DNA from: JABMOV01 sp964344305
GTDB taxonomy: Bacteria; Fidelibacterota; Marinisomatia; Marinisomatales; JABMOV01
Direction of reading: 5' to 3'
NCBI GenBank assembly: GCA_964344305.1
Contig: CAYFMT010000005.1
Coordinates: forward strand, 57,391-121,390
DNA length: 64,000 nucleotides
This document shows positions 49,386 through 59,070 of this stretch, piece after piece (the first letter of the stretch is position 1; every line of letters begins with the position of its first letter). The position numbers were made by a program, and so were the translations under genes. The notes below the pieces were generated by a model. The model searched no databases. It was not told the DNA's origin and saw only the letters and a list, made by a program, of their open reading frames with translations.

Positions 49386-50648
49386 CTAGTCATCATCATC
49401 GTCCTCGTCGTCCTCATCTTCCTCGTTATTGTTCATATCCACAGTGAGTATCTTTAAACCACCAAGTCCGCTGGCGACAAACAATACATCGTTATTATAT
49501 TCAACATGATTGGCGGATATTCCATCTCCAATCCTAAACTTGCCTACCATGCGGAATTCATCCAGGGAGCAAGAATTGCTGTTTAAATTGGATTCCGTGG
49601 CCGCTACGTAAACCCCAGCTTCACCGTCAGCCATAAAAACAAGACGCTTGTCAGCTGTTACTGAATTCGTAACGGTTTTATCAAGAGGTAAATCATCCAG
49701 TTCAGGTTGCGGTATTGATTCTATAACAGATCCATCATCCAGACAGACTATCTGACAGCCACCATCGCCTAAACCCAGAATGGCTTTCCTTTTTCGAATT
49801 TTTACTGTGGATTTGGAGTATGGTATAGTAGCACCGGATAACGAGTAATCTGCTTCAATATCCCCGGTTCTTCTATCCAGGACAATGAGCCTTGCAGGTG
49901 TACCGGCTATTACAGCAACATCATTTCCATCTCGATCAATTCCACGTGCGTCCTCAACAGAGATGGTATTTACAATGCTCATATTGGATAGATTGACATA
50001 GGTGACAGCCCCATCAAGGGCACCAGAGGTGATAAAAAGATTGATACCATAATGATCGATATCTGTGGCAGCCCAGCTTGGAATATCCACCGTTTCACTT
50101 GAGCTGGACAATACACCATTCCGCACCCGTATTTTTTCGACCATCGCTGGAGTAGAAAAATCATCATTATTTGTGGCCGATGCCAGATACACATTTCCAG
50201 AGTAGTAGATAACCCCGTTCACATCTGTATCTGTAAAGATAATTTGTGACTTCAATACGGGATTGGAAGTGTTAGAAATACGGTAGACTTCCACAGCCCC
50301 AAGATATTCCTCACCTGCATAATTATAGGATACATAGGCATAACTGCCAATGATACACACGTCCGAAGCCTGCAATGTATCCCCATTATAAATTGGGGGA
50401 TCTACTTCCGCCACAAGTGTGAGGAGGATGGTGTCTGGAGTGCTTGAGGTTGTATACCTGCCAGCGGTTGGAATACTATCCAGTTCGATAACGTCATTTG
50501 TATAGGAAACACGCTGTGCCAGAATTGATTCGTTGTTTTCCAGGAGGAGTCTGCTTTCGGAATCATCTTCCAGGGATGGGCATGCAGTGAAAAGAAATCC
50601 TGAAAACAGGATTAAAATGAATAGATTCAGTTGGGATGGGTATTTCAT
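49386..50648 (-). CDS. LVIVD-like beta-propeller lipoprotein with Asp-rich tail
   Basis: A 420-residue protein with a lipoprotein signal (lipobox LFTAC, Cys23). Repeated strands such as GAVEVYRISNTSNPVLKSQ and DVCIIGSYAYVSYNYAG resemble LVIVD-type propeller repeats. The C-terminus ends in a run of Asn, Glu and Asp (NNNEEDEDDEDDDDD). I chose the ATG at 50648 behind GGTGAC; the open frame extends upstream without a signal peptide. It is probably surface-anchored, function unknown. Its upstream neighbour in the same orientation starts transcription separately. Confidence 0.72.
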   Translation of the reverse strand: MKYPSQLNLFILILFSGFLFTACPSLEDDSESRLLLENNESILAQRVSYTNDVIELDSIPTAGRYTTSSTPDTILLTLVAEVDPPIYNGDTLQASDVCIIGSYAYVSYNYAGEEYLGAVEVYRISNTSNPVLKSQIIFTDTDVNGVIYYSGNVYLASATNNDDFSTPAMVEKIRVRNGVLSSSSETVDIPSWAATDIDHYGINLFITSGALDGAVTYVNLSNMSIVNTISVEDARGIDRDGNDVAVIAGTPARLIVLDRRTGDIEADYSLSGATIPYSKSTVKIRKRKAILGLGDGGCQIVCLDDGSVIESIPQPELDDLPLDKTVTNSVTADKRLVFMADGEAGVYVAATESNLNSNSCSLDEFRMVGKFRIGDGISANHVEYNNDVLFVASGLGGLKILTVDMNNNEEDEDDEDDDDD

Positions 50649-50704
50649 GTTGTCACCAGTATTTCCAATGGAAAATACCAATCAACAGATATTAAATCCA
50701 GATG

Positions 50705-53593
50705 TTAGAACGGGTTGATAAGCGCAAATTGGAGATAATTCTTTGGGGTTTCCCCATTTTCCCATTCGGACAGTTTCTGTCCAGAACCATAGGATAGAAT
50801 GACGATTGGTGCCCGCGCAAATGTGAAGGCAAGACGCACTTCATAGCCAGCGGTAGCAATGAATCTCTGGGCAGGACGATCCTTGGACCATGCATTTCCA
50901 GCCTCAGCAAACAAAGCTCCTGTCAGTTTCCCCGTAGACATACCGAGGACATTGAAAACCGGTAAGGGTTTCAGTATTGGGAAACGATACTCAGCCATTG
51001 ATAGAAATGCCCGCTCTCCCAATCGAATACCGTCCCAACCCCTGGGATTCATGGATTCAGGCCCTAGAAGGGCACCCATCTGGCCGGGAAAGTAAAGTGT
51101 CCAGTCGTTGGTGAGCCCAACCACCTCCTGGCCCGGAATGTTGCTTCCATGGATTTGTGCATATCTCCCGCGCAGGAAAACCGCAGCATTGCCAGCCGCA
51201 ATATTCACATAGCCATCAAGTTTAGATCGCAGATATGAAAAACTGCCATACAGCGATTCTGAAGCAAGTGACCCACTTCCACGAAGACCCCATCCTTGCT
51301 TTGGTAAATCAACATTGGATTTGAATGGGCGATGGTTTGAATAAGTATATGTGAAGGTAATGAGGCCCTCTTTACCGGATTCTGGTTCAGGTAATTCTGA
51401 ATAGTCGCCAAGGGGATATGGAATTCGTTTGTGCAGTCTCACGCTACCGAAAAAGAGATGATTGGCACTTGTGGATTCTCCAAAATTGAATGGTTGCAAC
51501 ATCCAGAAGCGCAATCCATTTCGAGATTCCCATAAGGCTTTATTCTCAAAGGTACTGTATTGAAAATCCAACAGGTTGATCATATCCACACCCCAGAGAG
51601 GCCCTGTAGCTGCATTGGTATAGGAAAAAACGTAGGAAGGGTTTTTAAAATCCCATGTAGAGAGAACAAGCCCATTAAAGATATGTCGTCCCATGGCATC
51701 TGTCCACACCGTCATACCCTCAAAATGATCCAGCGGGTAAACAAAGGATGTAAGATGCTTTATGTGTTTTCTGAAAGTGTATGGTGTGTCTGATTGGATG
51801 GTGACGGGCCATGTTTTATCTGGTGCAGGCAGTGGATGTGTAACGGGCTGTGTCCTCCAGGAAGAAAATGTGTTTCTAATGGCGAGAGGCCTGATATCCG
51901 GTTGACGATCCGGGTCAATTTTCATAAGCCGAACAGAATCCACATCCCCAAGCGTGGTTGCGATAAGAACGGAATCTTTTGGCATCCACTGGGCGGACCA
52001 TACGGCGTCTCCAACGTCTGTGATTTGATGTGTCTTACCGGAGATTAAATCCACTGAATGAATATTGGGTGTTGAACCCCGGTGGGAGGTGAACGCGATT
52101 TTTTCTTCCCATGGATGCCAGACAGGCAAATAATCCACGCTCGGGTTTTCCGTGACTCTCTGGATGAGATGTGAGGATAAATCCAATAGATATAAATCTG
52201 TGTTCCCATCGAAATTTGATTTTGCAAATGCAACTGATTTTCCATCCGGGGAATAAGCCGGGGTTAACACATATGTCTCATCGGAAAAATCAGTAAGCTG
52301 ATGAATGGAATCTGATGACACATCAACGATGTAGAGATTGGCAGTGCTGTTTTGATGTGCAACAAATACAATAGACATTCCATCCGGAGACCATACCGGG
52401 TATGTGGCACGAAAAGAATCGGTTATCCATCTTTTACGTTCAGTAACCAAATCATAAATGCATATATCCCACTCCAGGGACTGATGGTCGCCATAATGGT
52501 ATTTTGAATAGGCAATCTTCTGACCATCCGGAGACCAGGAAATGCTTGTATGGAATCGGCCATGATCAATTTCATCTGATATCCATTTAACGCGGGGTTT
52601 CTTTTTTGTCCCTTTGCTAACTAACAGATTTGTGAGTGACGCTTTTTCATGAAAGGCAGATGAATCGTGGGAAAGGATGATCATGGAGTGATCCCGTTGA
52701 TCTTCGCTGATCCTGCCATGGATTGCCACCTGGAGGCTATCAGAAGAAAAGGAAAGGTTTCGAAGAGATTTCACTGGCAGGGAAAATGGAACACCAATAT
52801 CGCGGATTCGTTCTTTTTGTGCGCGATATCCATAATAGTATGTATCCATGTGGCGACGCCAGTCTTCATTGAACTGCTTGACTGTCAACCCTGTGGCTTT
52901 TTTAAATCCCTTCTTAAAATCAAACAATCCCAGCTTATTTCGATGCTTCACAATATCAATAAAAACCGAATCCCCAAATTGCTCGGATAAATACAATAGT
53001 TTTGAAAAGCCATCATGATGTGGATCCATCTCATGCTCTTTTTGCTTTAGCACATGCCATTTATGAGACAGGTCTGCACGATAGGGCCGCCATTTTTCTG
53101 TATAATATTCAGCAGCGCCTTCAATAAACCATCCGGGAATTCTGGAGAACAACAATCCAAATGGTTCAGGTATCCAGGATTTAATTGCATGCAACAGCAC
53201 TATATGCTGAAGTTCATGTGCCGTTACCTGGTATAGCCATTTGTCATGTTCCAACCAGACAGCCACATCATTTTGGTCCACCCATATAAACACCATGTTG
53301 GTGTACATGGCATATCCATTGGTGATTTCATCCTCTGAAGTATAGGTAATATCAATGACCGGTATATCTTTCACACCCATCTGTGTCATCAGCGTAGGAA
53401 GAACCTGTTCGCTGATGCTGGCACCCTGGTGTGCAATCTCTTCAATTCCTTCATGATAATGGATATTGAAATGCTCCGTCTTCAGTGTATGCCATTTCAA
53501 TTCAGGGTGGGTACGACCTGACCACTGCCACGTTCCCTGTGCTATTAGGGAACCGAGTGCAAATCCTAAGAATACCAGTTTTTTTGCTATCAT
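50705..53593 (-). CDS. Large exported PD40-propeller protein with HExxH site and C-terminal barrel
   Basis: A 962-residue protein with a signal peptide (LVFLGFALGSLIAQ). The N-terminal domain has a gluzincin-type zinc motif, TAHELQH (HExxH at 126-130), with a third-ligand candidate at EGAAEYY (158-164). TolB-type PD40 repeats follow (SISWSPDGQKIAYSK, YPVWSPDGMSIVFVAH, PAYSPDGKSVAFAK). The last 270 residues look like a BamA/surface-antigen barrel (RLGERAFLSMAEYRFPI, GALFAEAGNAW). It would be a metallopeptidase or binding protein anchored in the outer membrane. It overlaps the next gene upstream by four bases. Confidence 0.78.
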   Translation of the reverse strand: MIAKKLVFLGFALGSLIAQGTWQWSGRTHPELKWHTLKTEHFNIHYHEGIEEIAHQGASISEQVLPTLMTQMGVKDIPVIDITYTSEDEITNGYAMYTNMVFIWVDQNDVAVWLEHDKWLYQVTAHELQHIVLLHAIKSWIPEPFGLLFSRIPGWFIEGAAEYYTEKWRPYRADLSHKWHVLKQKEHEMDPHHDGFSKLLYLSEQFGDSVFIDIVKHRNKLGLFDFKKGFKKATGLTVKQFNEDWRRHMDTYYYGYRAQKERIRDIGVPFSLPVKSLRNLSFSSDSLQVAIHGRISEDQRDHSMIILSHDSSAFHEKASLTNLLVSKGTKKKPRVKWISDEIDHGRFHTSISWSPDGQKIAYSKYHYGDHQSLEWDICIYDLVTERKRWITDSFRATYPVWSPDGMSIVFVAHQNSTANLYIVDVSSDSIHQLTDFSDETYVLTPAYSPDGKSVAFAKSNFDGNTDLYLLDLSSHLIQRVTENPSVDYLPVWHPWEEKIAFTSHRGSTPNIHSVDLISGKTHQITDVGDAVWSAQWMPKDSVLIATTLGDVDSVRLMKIDPDRQPDIRPLAIRNTFSSWRTQPVTHPLPAPDKTWPVTIQSDTPYTFRKHIKHLTSFVYPLDHFEGMTVWTDAMGRHIFNGLVLSTWDFKNPSYVFSYTNAATGPLWGVDMINLLDFQYSTFENKALWESRNGLRFWMLQPFNFGESTSANHLFFGSVRLHKRIPYPLGDYSELPEPESGKEGLITFTYTYSNHRPFKSNVDLPKQGWGLRGSGSLASESLYGSFSYLRSKLDGYVNIAAGNAAVFLRGRYAQIHGSNIPGQEVVGLTNDWTLYFPGQMGALLGPESMNPRGWDGIRLGERAFLSMAEYRFPILKPLPVFNVLGMSTGKLTGALFAEAGNAWSKDRPAQRFIATAGYEVRLAFTFARAPIVILSYGSGQKLSEWENGETPKNYLQFALINPF

Positions 53594-54459
53594 TTGAATT
53601 CTAATTCAGTATAGGTAGCACCAGCAGACTCATTATCCGTTGCAATAATGAGCCTATTCCCTTTCAGTGTTATGGCTTCAATTTTATGATGATCACGAGT
53701 CTTAACGGGCATCAGGTTTTCTAACGGCTGGAAATACAGATGATTTTGTTCCATTCCAAAATGACCCAGTCTGTAAATGGCTGAATTAAAAGGGCCTTTA
53801 TCACCGGGATCCATGGTGGATGATACCCAGCAGGTGAATGTTGAATCTATTGCGATATCTGAAATATGCCGCGTTTCGGTATTGGGATATGGAACAGTGA
53901 ATGCATAGGAATCCAAGAAGGATATCTTTATGGGATGAAAATCGATTGTTCCCCAAGACATGCGCCCTGGGCGGTCTATGCTTCCACGATCTCCCCACAC
54001 AATAAACTGCAATCCATTAAAGGCAAAAATTGCAAACCCCTCAAGATTATAAACGTCAATATCCACAGGAAGCGTGAAGGTATCCAGAATAATGACTGCA
54101 TCTTCATCCAACCGAACATGATAACACTTCCCTGTACTTTCCATGGTGATATACTCATTCATTTTCCCAGGAATGGGGGAGATAGCTTCAAGATCAAAGG
54201 GACTGTCAGGCTGTGTTGGAATGGTTGAAAGGGACATTCTTTTTTTAGACCTGTTGATTGTACTGAAGCGAGGCTCTCCATCAACCTTATTATCATGCAC
54301 CACAATAAAGTCATCCATATAAGCTGCTATTCCACTGATGGTTTGATCACTTCGAGGGGAAAGGCTGATCCATTTTCCATGATTGATTGATGCATCGGGT
54401 TGACAGCAACTGACAAAGCACCATGCTGCAAAAAGGAGAAGTCGTTTAGATTTCTGCAT
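53590..54459 (-). CDS. Exported phytase-esterase-like protein
   Basis: A 289-residue protein with a signal ending in SCCQPDAS, probably a lipoprotein. The recurring acidic motifs FDLEAISPIPG, YNLEGFAIFAF, and HKIEAITLKGNRLIIATDN fit the esterase-like activity of phytase group, also seen at 29309-30274. The two proteins share the pattern but little direct sequence. It lies between the PD40 protein and menG with overlaps of 4 and 14 bases, so the three are co-transcribed. Confidence 0.55.
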   Translation of the reverse strand: MQKSKRLLLFAAWCFVSCCQPDASINHGKWISLSPRSDQTISGIAAYMDDFIVVHDNKVDGEPRFSTINRSKKRMSLSTIPTQPDSPFDLEAISPIPGKMNEYITMESTGKCYHVRLDEDAVIILDTFTLPVDIDVYNLEGFAIFAFNGLQFIVWGDRGSIDRPGRMSWGTIDFHPIKISFLDSYAFTVPYPNTETRHISDIAIDSTFTCWVSSTMDPGDKGPFNSAIYRLGHFGMEQNHLYFQPLENLMPVKTRDHHKIEAITLKGNRLIIATDNESAGATYTELEFK

Positions 54460-55159
54460 GGATAAGTGTTACCACTCCAAAGGTTAAGTTTCGAATACTT
54501 ACTGCTGTAAATCCTGCATTCAAGATCATGTGTTTCAATTCATCTCGTTCAGGAAATTCACCTACCGATTCCGGCAGGTACCGATACGCATCTGCCCTGG
54601 AAAAAATCGATGCCAGCTTTGGAAGAATATGCCGAAAGTACCAGCTGTAAAGGGCGGCAAACATCTTTGATGTGGGTTTGGCGAATTCTAGAATTAAAAG
54701 CCGACCGCCGGGACAAAGCACCCTTTTGAATTCATGCAATGCAGGCATGTAATGCCCGATGTTTCTAAAGCCGAATGAAATGGTGATGGCGGAAAACACA
54801 TCATTGGGGAAAGGAAGTTTCTCTCCATCTCCCTGAAGTACTTGAAAACCAGTCACTTGCTTTTCGTTAATTTTTCTCTTACATACTTTTACCATTTCAA
54901 TTGAATAATCCAGGCCCACTACCCGTGAATCAGTATGATTTTTTTTAATTTGAAATCCCACATCCCCTGTTCCTGTGGCCACATCCAGTACTGGTTGGTG
55001 AAAGTTGGATGGCAGGGAGGAAACAAGACGTTTCCTCCAGTAAAAATCAAGACCAAAGCTCAGGAGATGATTCAAGAAATCATACTTGGGAGAAATGTCA
55101 TCAAACATGGTCTGGACATATTTCTTCTTCTCCTGACCGCTATGAATGAACTCAGTCAA
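54446..55159 (-). CDS. menG: Demethylmenaquinone methyltransferase
   Basis: A 237-residue UbiE/MenG SAM methyltransferase. FDDISPKYDFLNHLLSFGLD and WRKRLV at the N-terminus, DVATGTGDVGF (SAM loop), and ITISFGFRNIG are diagnostic. With no ubiquinone genes around, menaquinone synthesis is more likely than ubiquinone. The start is TTG at 55159, overlapping the HAD stop; the next ATG would remove the conserved MFD leader. The quinone would serve as acceptor for enzymes such as the SQR-like flavoprotein. Confidence 0.92.
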   Translation of the reverse strand: MTEFIHSGQEKKKYVQTMFDDISPKYDFLNHLLSFGLDFYWRKRLVSSLPSNFHQPVLDVATGTGDVGFQIKKNHTDSRVVGLDYSIEMVKVCKRKINEKQVTGFQVLQGDGEKLPFPNDVFSAITISFGFRNIGHYMPALHEFKRVLCPGGRLLILEFAKPTSKMFAALYSWYFRHILPKLASIFSRADAYRYLPESVGEFPERDELKHMILNAGFTAVSIRNLTFGVVTLIHAEI

Positions 55160-55757
55160 ATTGATTCACTTTCGCCTGAAAATTGATTTCAAATGTTTCA
55201 ATATCGGTAAAGTGGATGGTATGAAACCCCAGAGAGGAGGCACCATCAATATTTTCCTTCATATCATCAATGAACAAAATCTGGTCCGGGTTCAGATTTA
55301 CTTTTTGGCTTGCCTTCAGGTAGATATCCGGTTCCGGTTTTCTGGTCCCCATCTCATAGGATAGAAACATTCCATCGAATTCATGAAAAAATGTATGTTT
55401 GTGAATAAGGTCATCCAGCAAATGTTTTGGGTTTGTGTTTGAAAGCAGCCAAACGGGGGTACTGGTGTGTTTTTTGATGATATTCCAGGCTCCCGTCTCC
55501 TCCCCGAGAATTTTCCGCCACCCACTCCAGAAGTCAATTTCTGTCATTCCATTGAACCCCATGGCTGCTTTTGCTTTTTTGAAAAAGGCATCGTTTGAAA
55601 GAATACCCTTTTCGAATTCATGATGGATTTCAAGTGGAAATGTATCTCGAATGTGACTGATAGTTTTTCCGGTCAATTGAGACCAGTGTTGGGCTGTATG
55701 ATCAGGATCAATATAGAGTAAAACACCGCCCAGATCACAAAAAATGGTTTTAATCAT
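55152..55757 (-). CDS. HAD-superfamily hydrolase (YihX-like)
   Basis: A 201-residue class IA HAD phosphatase. Motif I is IFCDLGGVLLYID, with Gly in place of the second catalytic Asp, as in YihX-like phosphatases. Motif II is WLLSNTN, motif III has the Lys in GTRKPEPDIY, and motif IV is LFIDDMKENI. The substrate may be a sugar phosphate. Its stop overlaps the menG start. Confidence 0.9.
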   Translation of the reverse strand: MIKTIFCDLGGVLLYIDPDHTAQHWSQLTGKTISHIRDTFPLEIHHEFEKGILSNDAFFKKAKAAMGFNGMTEIDFWSGWRKILGEETGAWNIIKKHTSTPVWLLSNTNPKHLLDDLIHKHTFFHEFDGMFLSYEMGTRKPEPDIYLKASQKVNLNPDQILFIDDMKENIDGASSLGFHTIHFTDIETFEINFQAKVNQFD

Positions 55758-55802
55758 GGCAGGAAATTACAATGCTCGCAGGTGGGGAATATGCTGGTTT
55801 TA

Positions 55803-56552
55803 TCAGGAATCGGGCTTTTGGCAGAGGTAAAACTGAAGCCGACTATCTTCATCCATGGGCGATTTATCATAGTCACCCCAGACTTGATTAATGTGAAATC
55901 CTGCCTCATTCAATAAACGAAACATGGTGTCGGGATAGATCATGTGCATATTGAATGAATAGAGGTGTGGCTTTGCCTGGTTTTCATAGTAAAAGTACCA
56001 GGTAATGGCATTTATCTGTGTTTCATCATCGTAGACATTGGTTTCCCTTACCCTGCATGGACCCAGTTCCGGGTGTGTGAATTCCATGACATCGTGTTCA
56101 ATGGGTTCACGGTGTAGGAAAGATGGGTCAGGCAAAAACATATCCACAACGAAATGTCCTCCAGGCTCAAGATGATCAAACACAGAAGAAAAACATCGGG
56201 ATATATCGTCATTTGTCATTAGATGAAAGATGGAGTTGAACCCAATGAATGCGGTTTTGAACTGTTGATCGAGCTCAAGGGATCGCATATCCCCAACGGT
56301 GATTTTGCCAAGAGTCTCGTACGGTGCGAGTTTCTTCTGACTCCATGATACATACTCGGGGCTACTATCGATTCCATGATAGGTAATGCCATTCTCCATT
56401 ATGGGAAGAGCCAGACGACCCGTTCCTGCTGCCAGCTCCAGCACCGGGTGCCCCAATTCGTTTACCAATCCAACGATAAATTCAATATCGTTTGTTTTCC
56501 ACCAGTGGATGTGGTCATAGATAGAAGGATCTGAATATATATCTTTAATCAT
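55803..56552 (-). CDS. Class I SAM-dependent methyltransferase
   Basis: A 249-residue methyltransferase. The SAM loop is VLELAAGTGRLALPI, with GIDSSPEYV (motif II) and FNSIFHLMTNDDI after it, followed by a lipocalin-like beta insertion (RVRETNVYDDETQINAITWY). No sequence feature identifies the substrate. A 45-base gap to the HAD gene and 55 bases to the upstream aminopeptidase suggest one transcript. Confidence 0.85.
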   Translation of the reverse strand: MIKDIYSDPSIYDHIHWWKTNDIEFIVGLVNELGHPVLELAAGTGRLALPIMENGITYHGIDSSPEYVSWSQKKLAPYETLGKITVGDMRSLELDQQFKTAFIGFNSIFHLMTNDDISRCFSSVFDHLEPGGHFVVDMFLPDPSFLHREPIEHDVMEFTHPELGPCRVRETNVYDDETQINAITWYFYYENQAKPHLYSFNMHMIYPDTMFRLLNEAGFHINQVWGDYDKSPMDEDSRLQFYLCQKPDS

Positions 56553-56607
56553 TGGAGGCGTTATTCATCGAAGCTGACCCCAATTTGAAGCCAGAATATT
56601 AGAAAGG

Positions 56608-57687
56608 TTAAAGGACCACAAGTTCCTTTGTGGTTTTGTTAAGGACTTCACCATGATCTTTATGCACAACCACATCGTCTTCGATACGGACACCACCCCA
56701 GCCAGCCTCGTAAATGCCCGGTTCAATGGTGATGACATAATTTTCATAGAGATAATCTTCGCTAATCTGACTCATGCGAGGCATGGTATGAATTTCCAGT
56801 CCAATGCCGTGTCCGGTTCCATGGATATAAAGATCGCCATAGCCGTGATTGGTAATGACGTCACGGGTCGCTGAGTCCATATCCTTGCAGGAAATACCAT
56901 CTCGCACGGCATTTATTCCACTAAGTTGAGCTTCCTGCACAATGCTATAGATCTCTTTGTGCTTTTCCGAGGCTTCACCAACTACCGGTGTGCGGGTCAT
57001 ATCTGCATGGTAACCGGCATATTTTGCCGCAGAATCAATAACAATAAAATCTCCACTTTGAAAAGGACGATCCCCGGGGACAGCATGCGGCAGCGCACTG
57101 TTAGGGCCACCTGCAACAATAGGGGCAAAGGCTTCACCATCGCCGTAATCCCTGTAACGCTTTAACAATTCATTGGCAATGAACTTCTCTGTCACGCCGG
57201 GTTTTATCATGGGTAGTATTTCAGCGTAGGATGTATCAGTGATTTCTACTGCGGTTTTCAGGGCCTCGATTTCAGAGGCATCTTTCACCGCTGCCAGCTC
57301 TTCAACAATGCGGGTCGTGGATTCCCAGGAGACTCTCGGAAATAGGTCTTTCATGGTAGAGAATTGGTTTACGCTGACAAAATCACCTTCAAATCCAAGA
57401 GTAAGGTCACCCTTGATAAGTTTTTGATCTTTTATGTTAGTCAAATGTGAGTTGCTGGAGATAAACCGTTCAAATCCCTTCACCTGGTTTCTAGACATCT
57501 CTGTGTATCGCCCATCAGTAAAGAAATATTGCCCATCCGGTGTAAATAGACAGGAGCCGGCTGATCCGGTAAAGCCGCTTAAATAGCGCACATTGGTGAG
57601 GTTTGTAACAAAGATACCATCCAGGTTTTTGTCTGCAAGGATAGACTGAAGCTTTTCCTGACGATTTAAAAAATAGGTGTCTGTCAT
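56608..57687 (-). CDS. M24-family Xaa-Pro aminopeptidase
   Basis: A 359-residue pita-bread metallopeptidase. An N-terminal creatinase-type domain (VTNLTNVRYLSGFTGSAG) is followed by the catalytic domain. The five metal ligands can be found in FIVIDSAAKYAGYHADMTRT (two Asp), HGTGHGIGLEIHTMP (His), TIEPGIYE (Glu), and VRIEDDVVV (Glu). It removes N-terminal residues before proline. It overlaps the upstream TPR gene by four bases. Confidence 0.93.
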   Translation of the reverse strand: MTDTYFLNRQEKLQSILADKNLDGIFVTNLTNVRYLSGFTGSAGSCLFTPDGQYFFTDGRYTEMSRNQVKGFERFISSNSHLTNIKDQKLIKGDLTLGFEGDFVSVNQFSTMKDLFPRVSWESTTRIVEELAAVKDASEIEALKTAVEITDTSYAEILPMIKPGVTEKFIANELLKRYRDYGDGEAFAPIVAGGPNSALPHAVPGDRPFQSGDFIVIDSAAKYAGYHADMTRTPVVGEASEKHKEIYSIVQEAQLSGINAVRDGISCKDMDSATRDVITNHGYGDLYIHGTGHGIGLEIHTMPRMSQISEDYLYENYVITIEPGIYEAGWGGVRIEDDVVVHKDHGEVLNKTTKELVVL

Positions 57688-58547
57688 AATTCTTCCGTAC
57701 TGTTTTGTGATGTGCTAATTTTTTCTTTAATGGATTCCCGTTCCAATTCGATGACCTTTAAATCCTCACCTTTTCCCTCAAGTATGTCCAGAACAGACAG
57801 GGCCTGGTAATATAGTCCCTGCTCCTTGAATACTCGCGCAAGGGTTATGGTAGCCATTCTGGGACTGATCTGTATAGGTGCAGGATCTTTGGGACCACCT
57901 GGTTTTGCCGGTTCTACAGGAGCAATGTCATCAGATGTCTCTTCTTCAATCTCTGACGACTCATCATCATCAGAAACGGATGAATCATCATCATTGTTCT
58001 CCACGTCCTCTTCAGCTTCACTGTTTATTTCCGGCTTTTCCTTAGTAAAAGATTCAGGTTCACTATTTTCGATTTCTTCCGGTTCGGGATCAGGGATTGG
58101 TTCGTCGACTTTTTCAGGGGGAGAGTATACGGGTTTCTTTGGAGCAGGTGGTGCCAGTCGTTCAATCTCGTCGAGAGCTCTTTGATGTGAAGGTGCCAGT
58201 TTTAACACTTTTTTCCAGGATGAAACGATGGTACTTGAAGCACGTTCCAGCATGGTTTGCAGTTCAGCGAGTTCAATACGAGCCTGCAAATGAGACCGTC
58301 CAAGCTTTACCACATTTTTCAGGCATTTTTCTGTTTCGGTCAGCTCTTCCAGTTCATACTGGATTTTTGCCAGGATATACCACCCATCAGCATTTTCCGG
58401 ATGATAACCCAGTCCAACTTCACAGACCTTTTTCGCCCGCTGCAACTCATCATCTTCAAGGTATTGCTCAGCCAGTAGAGGGAATAACCGCGTGTCCAGC
58501 TGGTCCGCGAAATGTCGCTCAAGATCTACTTTGTTTGAAAGGTCCAT
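57684..58547 (-). CDS. TPR-repeat protein with acidic linker
   Basis: A 287-residue protein. Three or so TPR units fill residues 15-125 (LFPLLAEQYLEDDELQRAKK, WYILAKIQYELEELTETEKC). A Pro/Glu/Asp/Ser-rich linker (about 130-225, with runs such as DDDSSVSDDDESS) leads to one more C-terminal TPR-like unit (ATITLARVFKEQGLYYQALS). No signal peptide. It lies one base from the B12-binding gene and overlaps the aminopeptidase by four bases. Likely an adaptor; partner unknown. Confidence 0.78.
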   Translation of the reverse strand: MDLSNKVDLERHFADQLDTRLFPLLAEQYLEDDELQRAKKVCEVGLGYHPENADGWYILAKIQYELEELTETEKCLKNVVKLGRSHLQARIELAELQTMLERASSTIVSSWKKVLKLAPSHQRALDEIERLAPPAPKKPVYSPPEKVDEPIPDPEPEEIENSEPESFTKEKPEINSEAEEDVENNDDDSSVSDDDESSEIEEETSDDIAPVEPAKPGGPKDPAPIQISPRMATITLARVFKEQGLYYQALSVLDILEGKGEDLKVIELERESIKEKISTSQNSTEEL

Positions 58548-58548
58548 G

Positions 58549-58953
58549 CTATCTCCGATTCAAACTGACCCAGTCATTGATATAATCAACCGTTTCCTGG
58601 ACAGGAGTACCGGGGCCAAACAATTTGCCAACGCCTTTTGAACTCAGTGTAACCATATCTTTTTCAGGGATAATGCCTCCCCCGGTCAGAAGAACATCAT
58701 GAAGACCTTTTTCATCCATAAGTGATTTAACACGAGGAAAAATCGTCATGTGTGCCCCTGATAGAATGGACAGGGCCACAACATCCACATCCTCCTGGAG
58801 AGCAGCAGAAACGATCATCTCCGGTGTTTGGCGGAGCCCAAGATATATGACTTCCATACCTGCATCCCGGTAAGCAGCTGCAAGGACTTTGATACCGCGA
58901 TCATGGCCATCCAGCCCCGGTTTCGCCATGAGAATCCTGATTTTACGTTCCAT
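58549..58953 (-). CDS. Stand-alone cobalamin-binding domain (methylmalonyl-CoA mutase C-terminal type)
   Basis: A 134-residue B12-binding protein. DGHDRG at 15-20 is the base-off DxHxxG motif. ALSILSGAHM and LLTGGGIIPE supply the SxL and GG loops. This is the C-terminal small-domain form of methylmalonyl-CoA mutase found as its own subunit in many bacteria. The catalytic large subunit is not in the window. The presence of this gene with a TPR protein and an aminopeptidase may be chance adjacency. Confidence 0.9.
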   Translation of the reverse strand: MERKIRILMAKPGLDGHDRGIKVLAAAYRDAGMEVIYLGLRQTPEMIVSAALQEDVDVVALSILSGAHMTIFPRVKSLMDEKGLHDVLLTGGGIIPEKDMVTLSSKGVGKLFGPGTPVQETVDYINDWVSLNRR

Positions 58954-59070
58954 GATAATTTCCTTTAGAACAAGAAATGAAAGTTACAGGAATGCTTTTA
59001 AGAAATCAAAGGGTGTTGGGTGGGGTCAGGAGCAGGTTTCGAGAGGCAGAAGCAAAAGGATGGTATGGAA

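Noticed and set aside
50649..50681. Longer start for the LVIVD-like lipoprotein
   Set aside because: It hides the lipoprotein signal; the ATG at 50648 places the Cys lipobox correctly.
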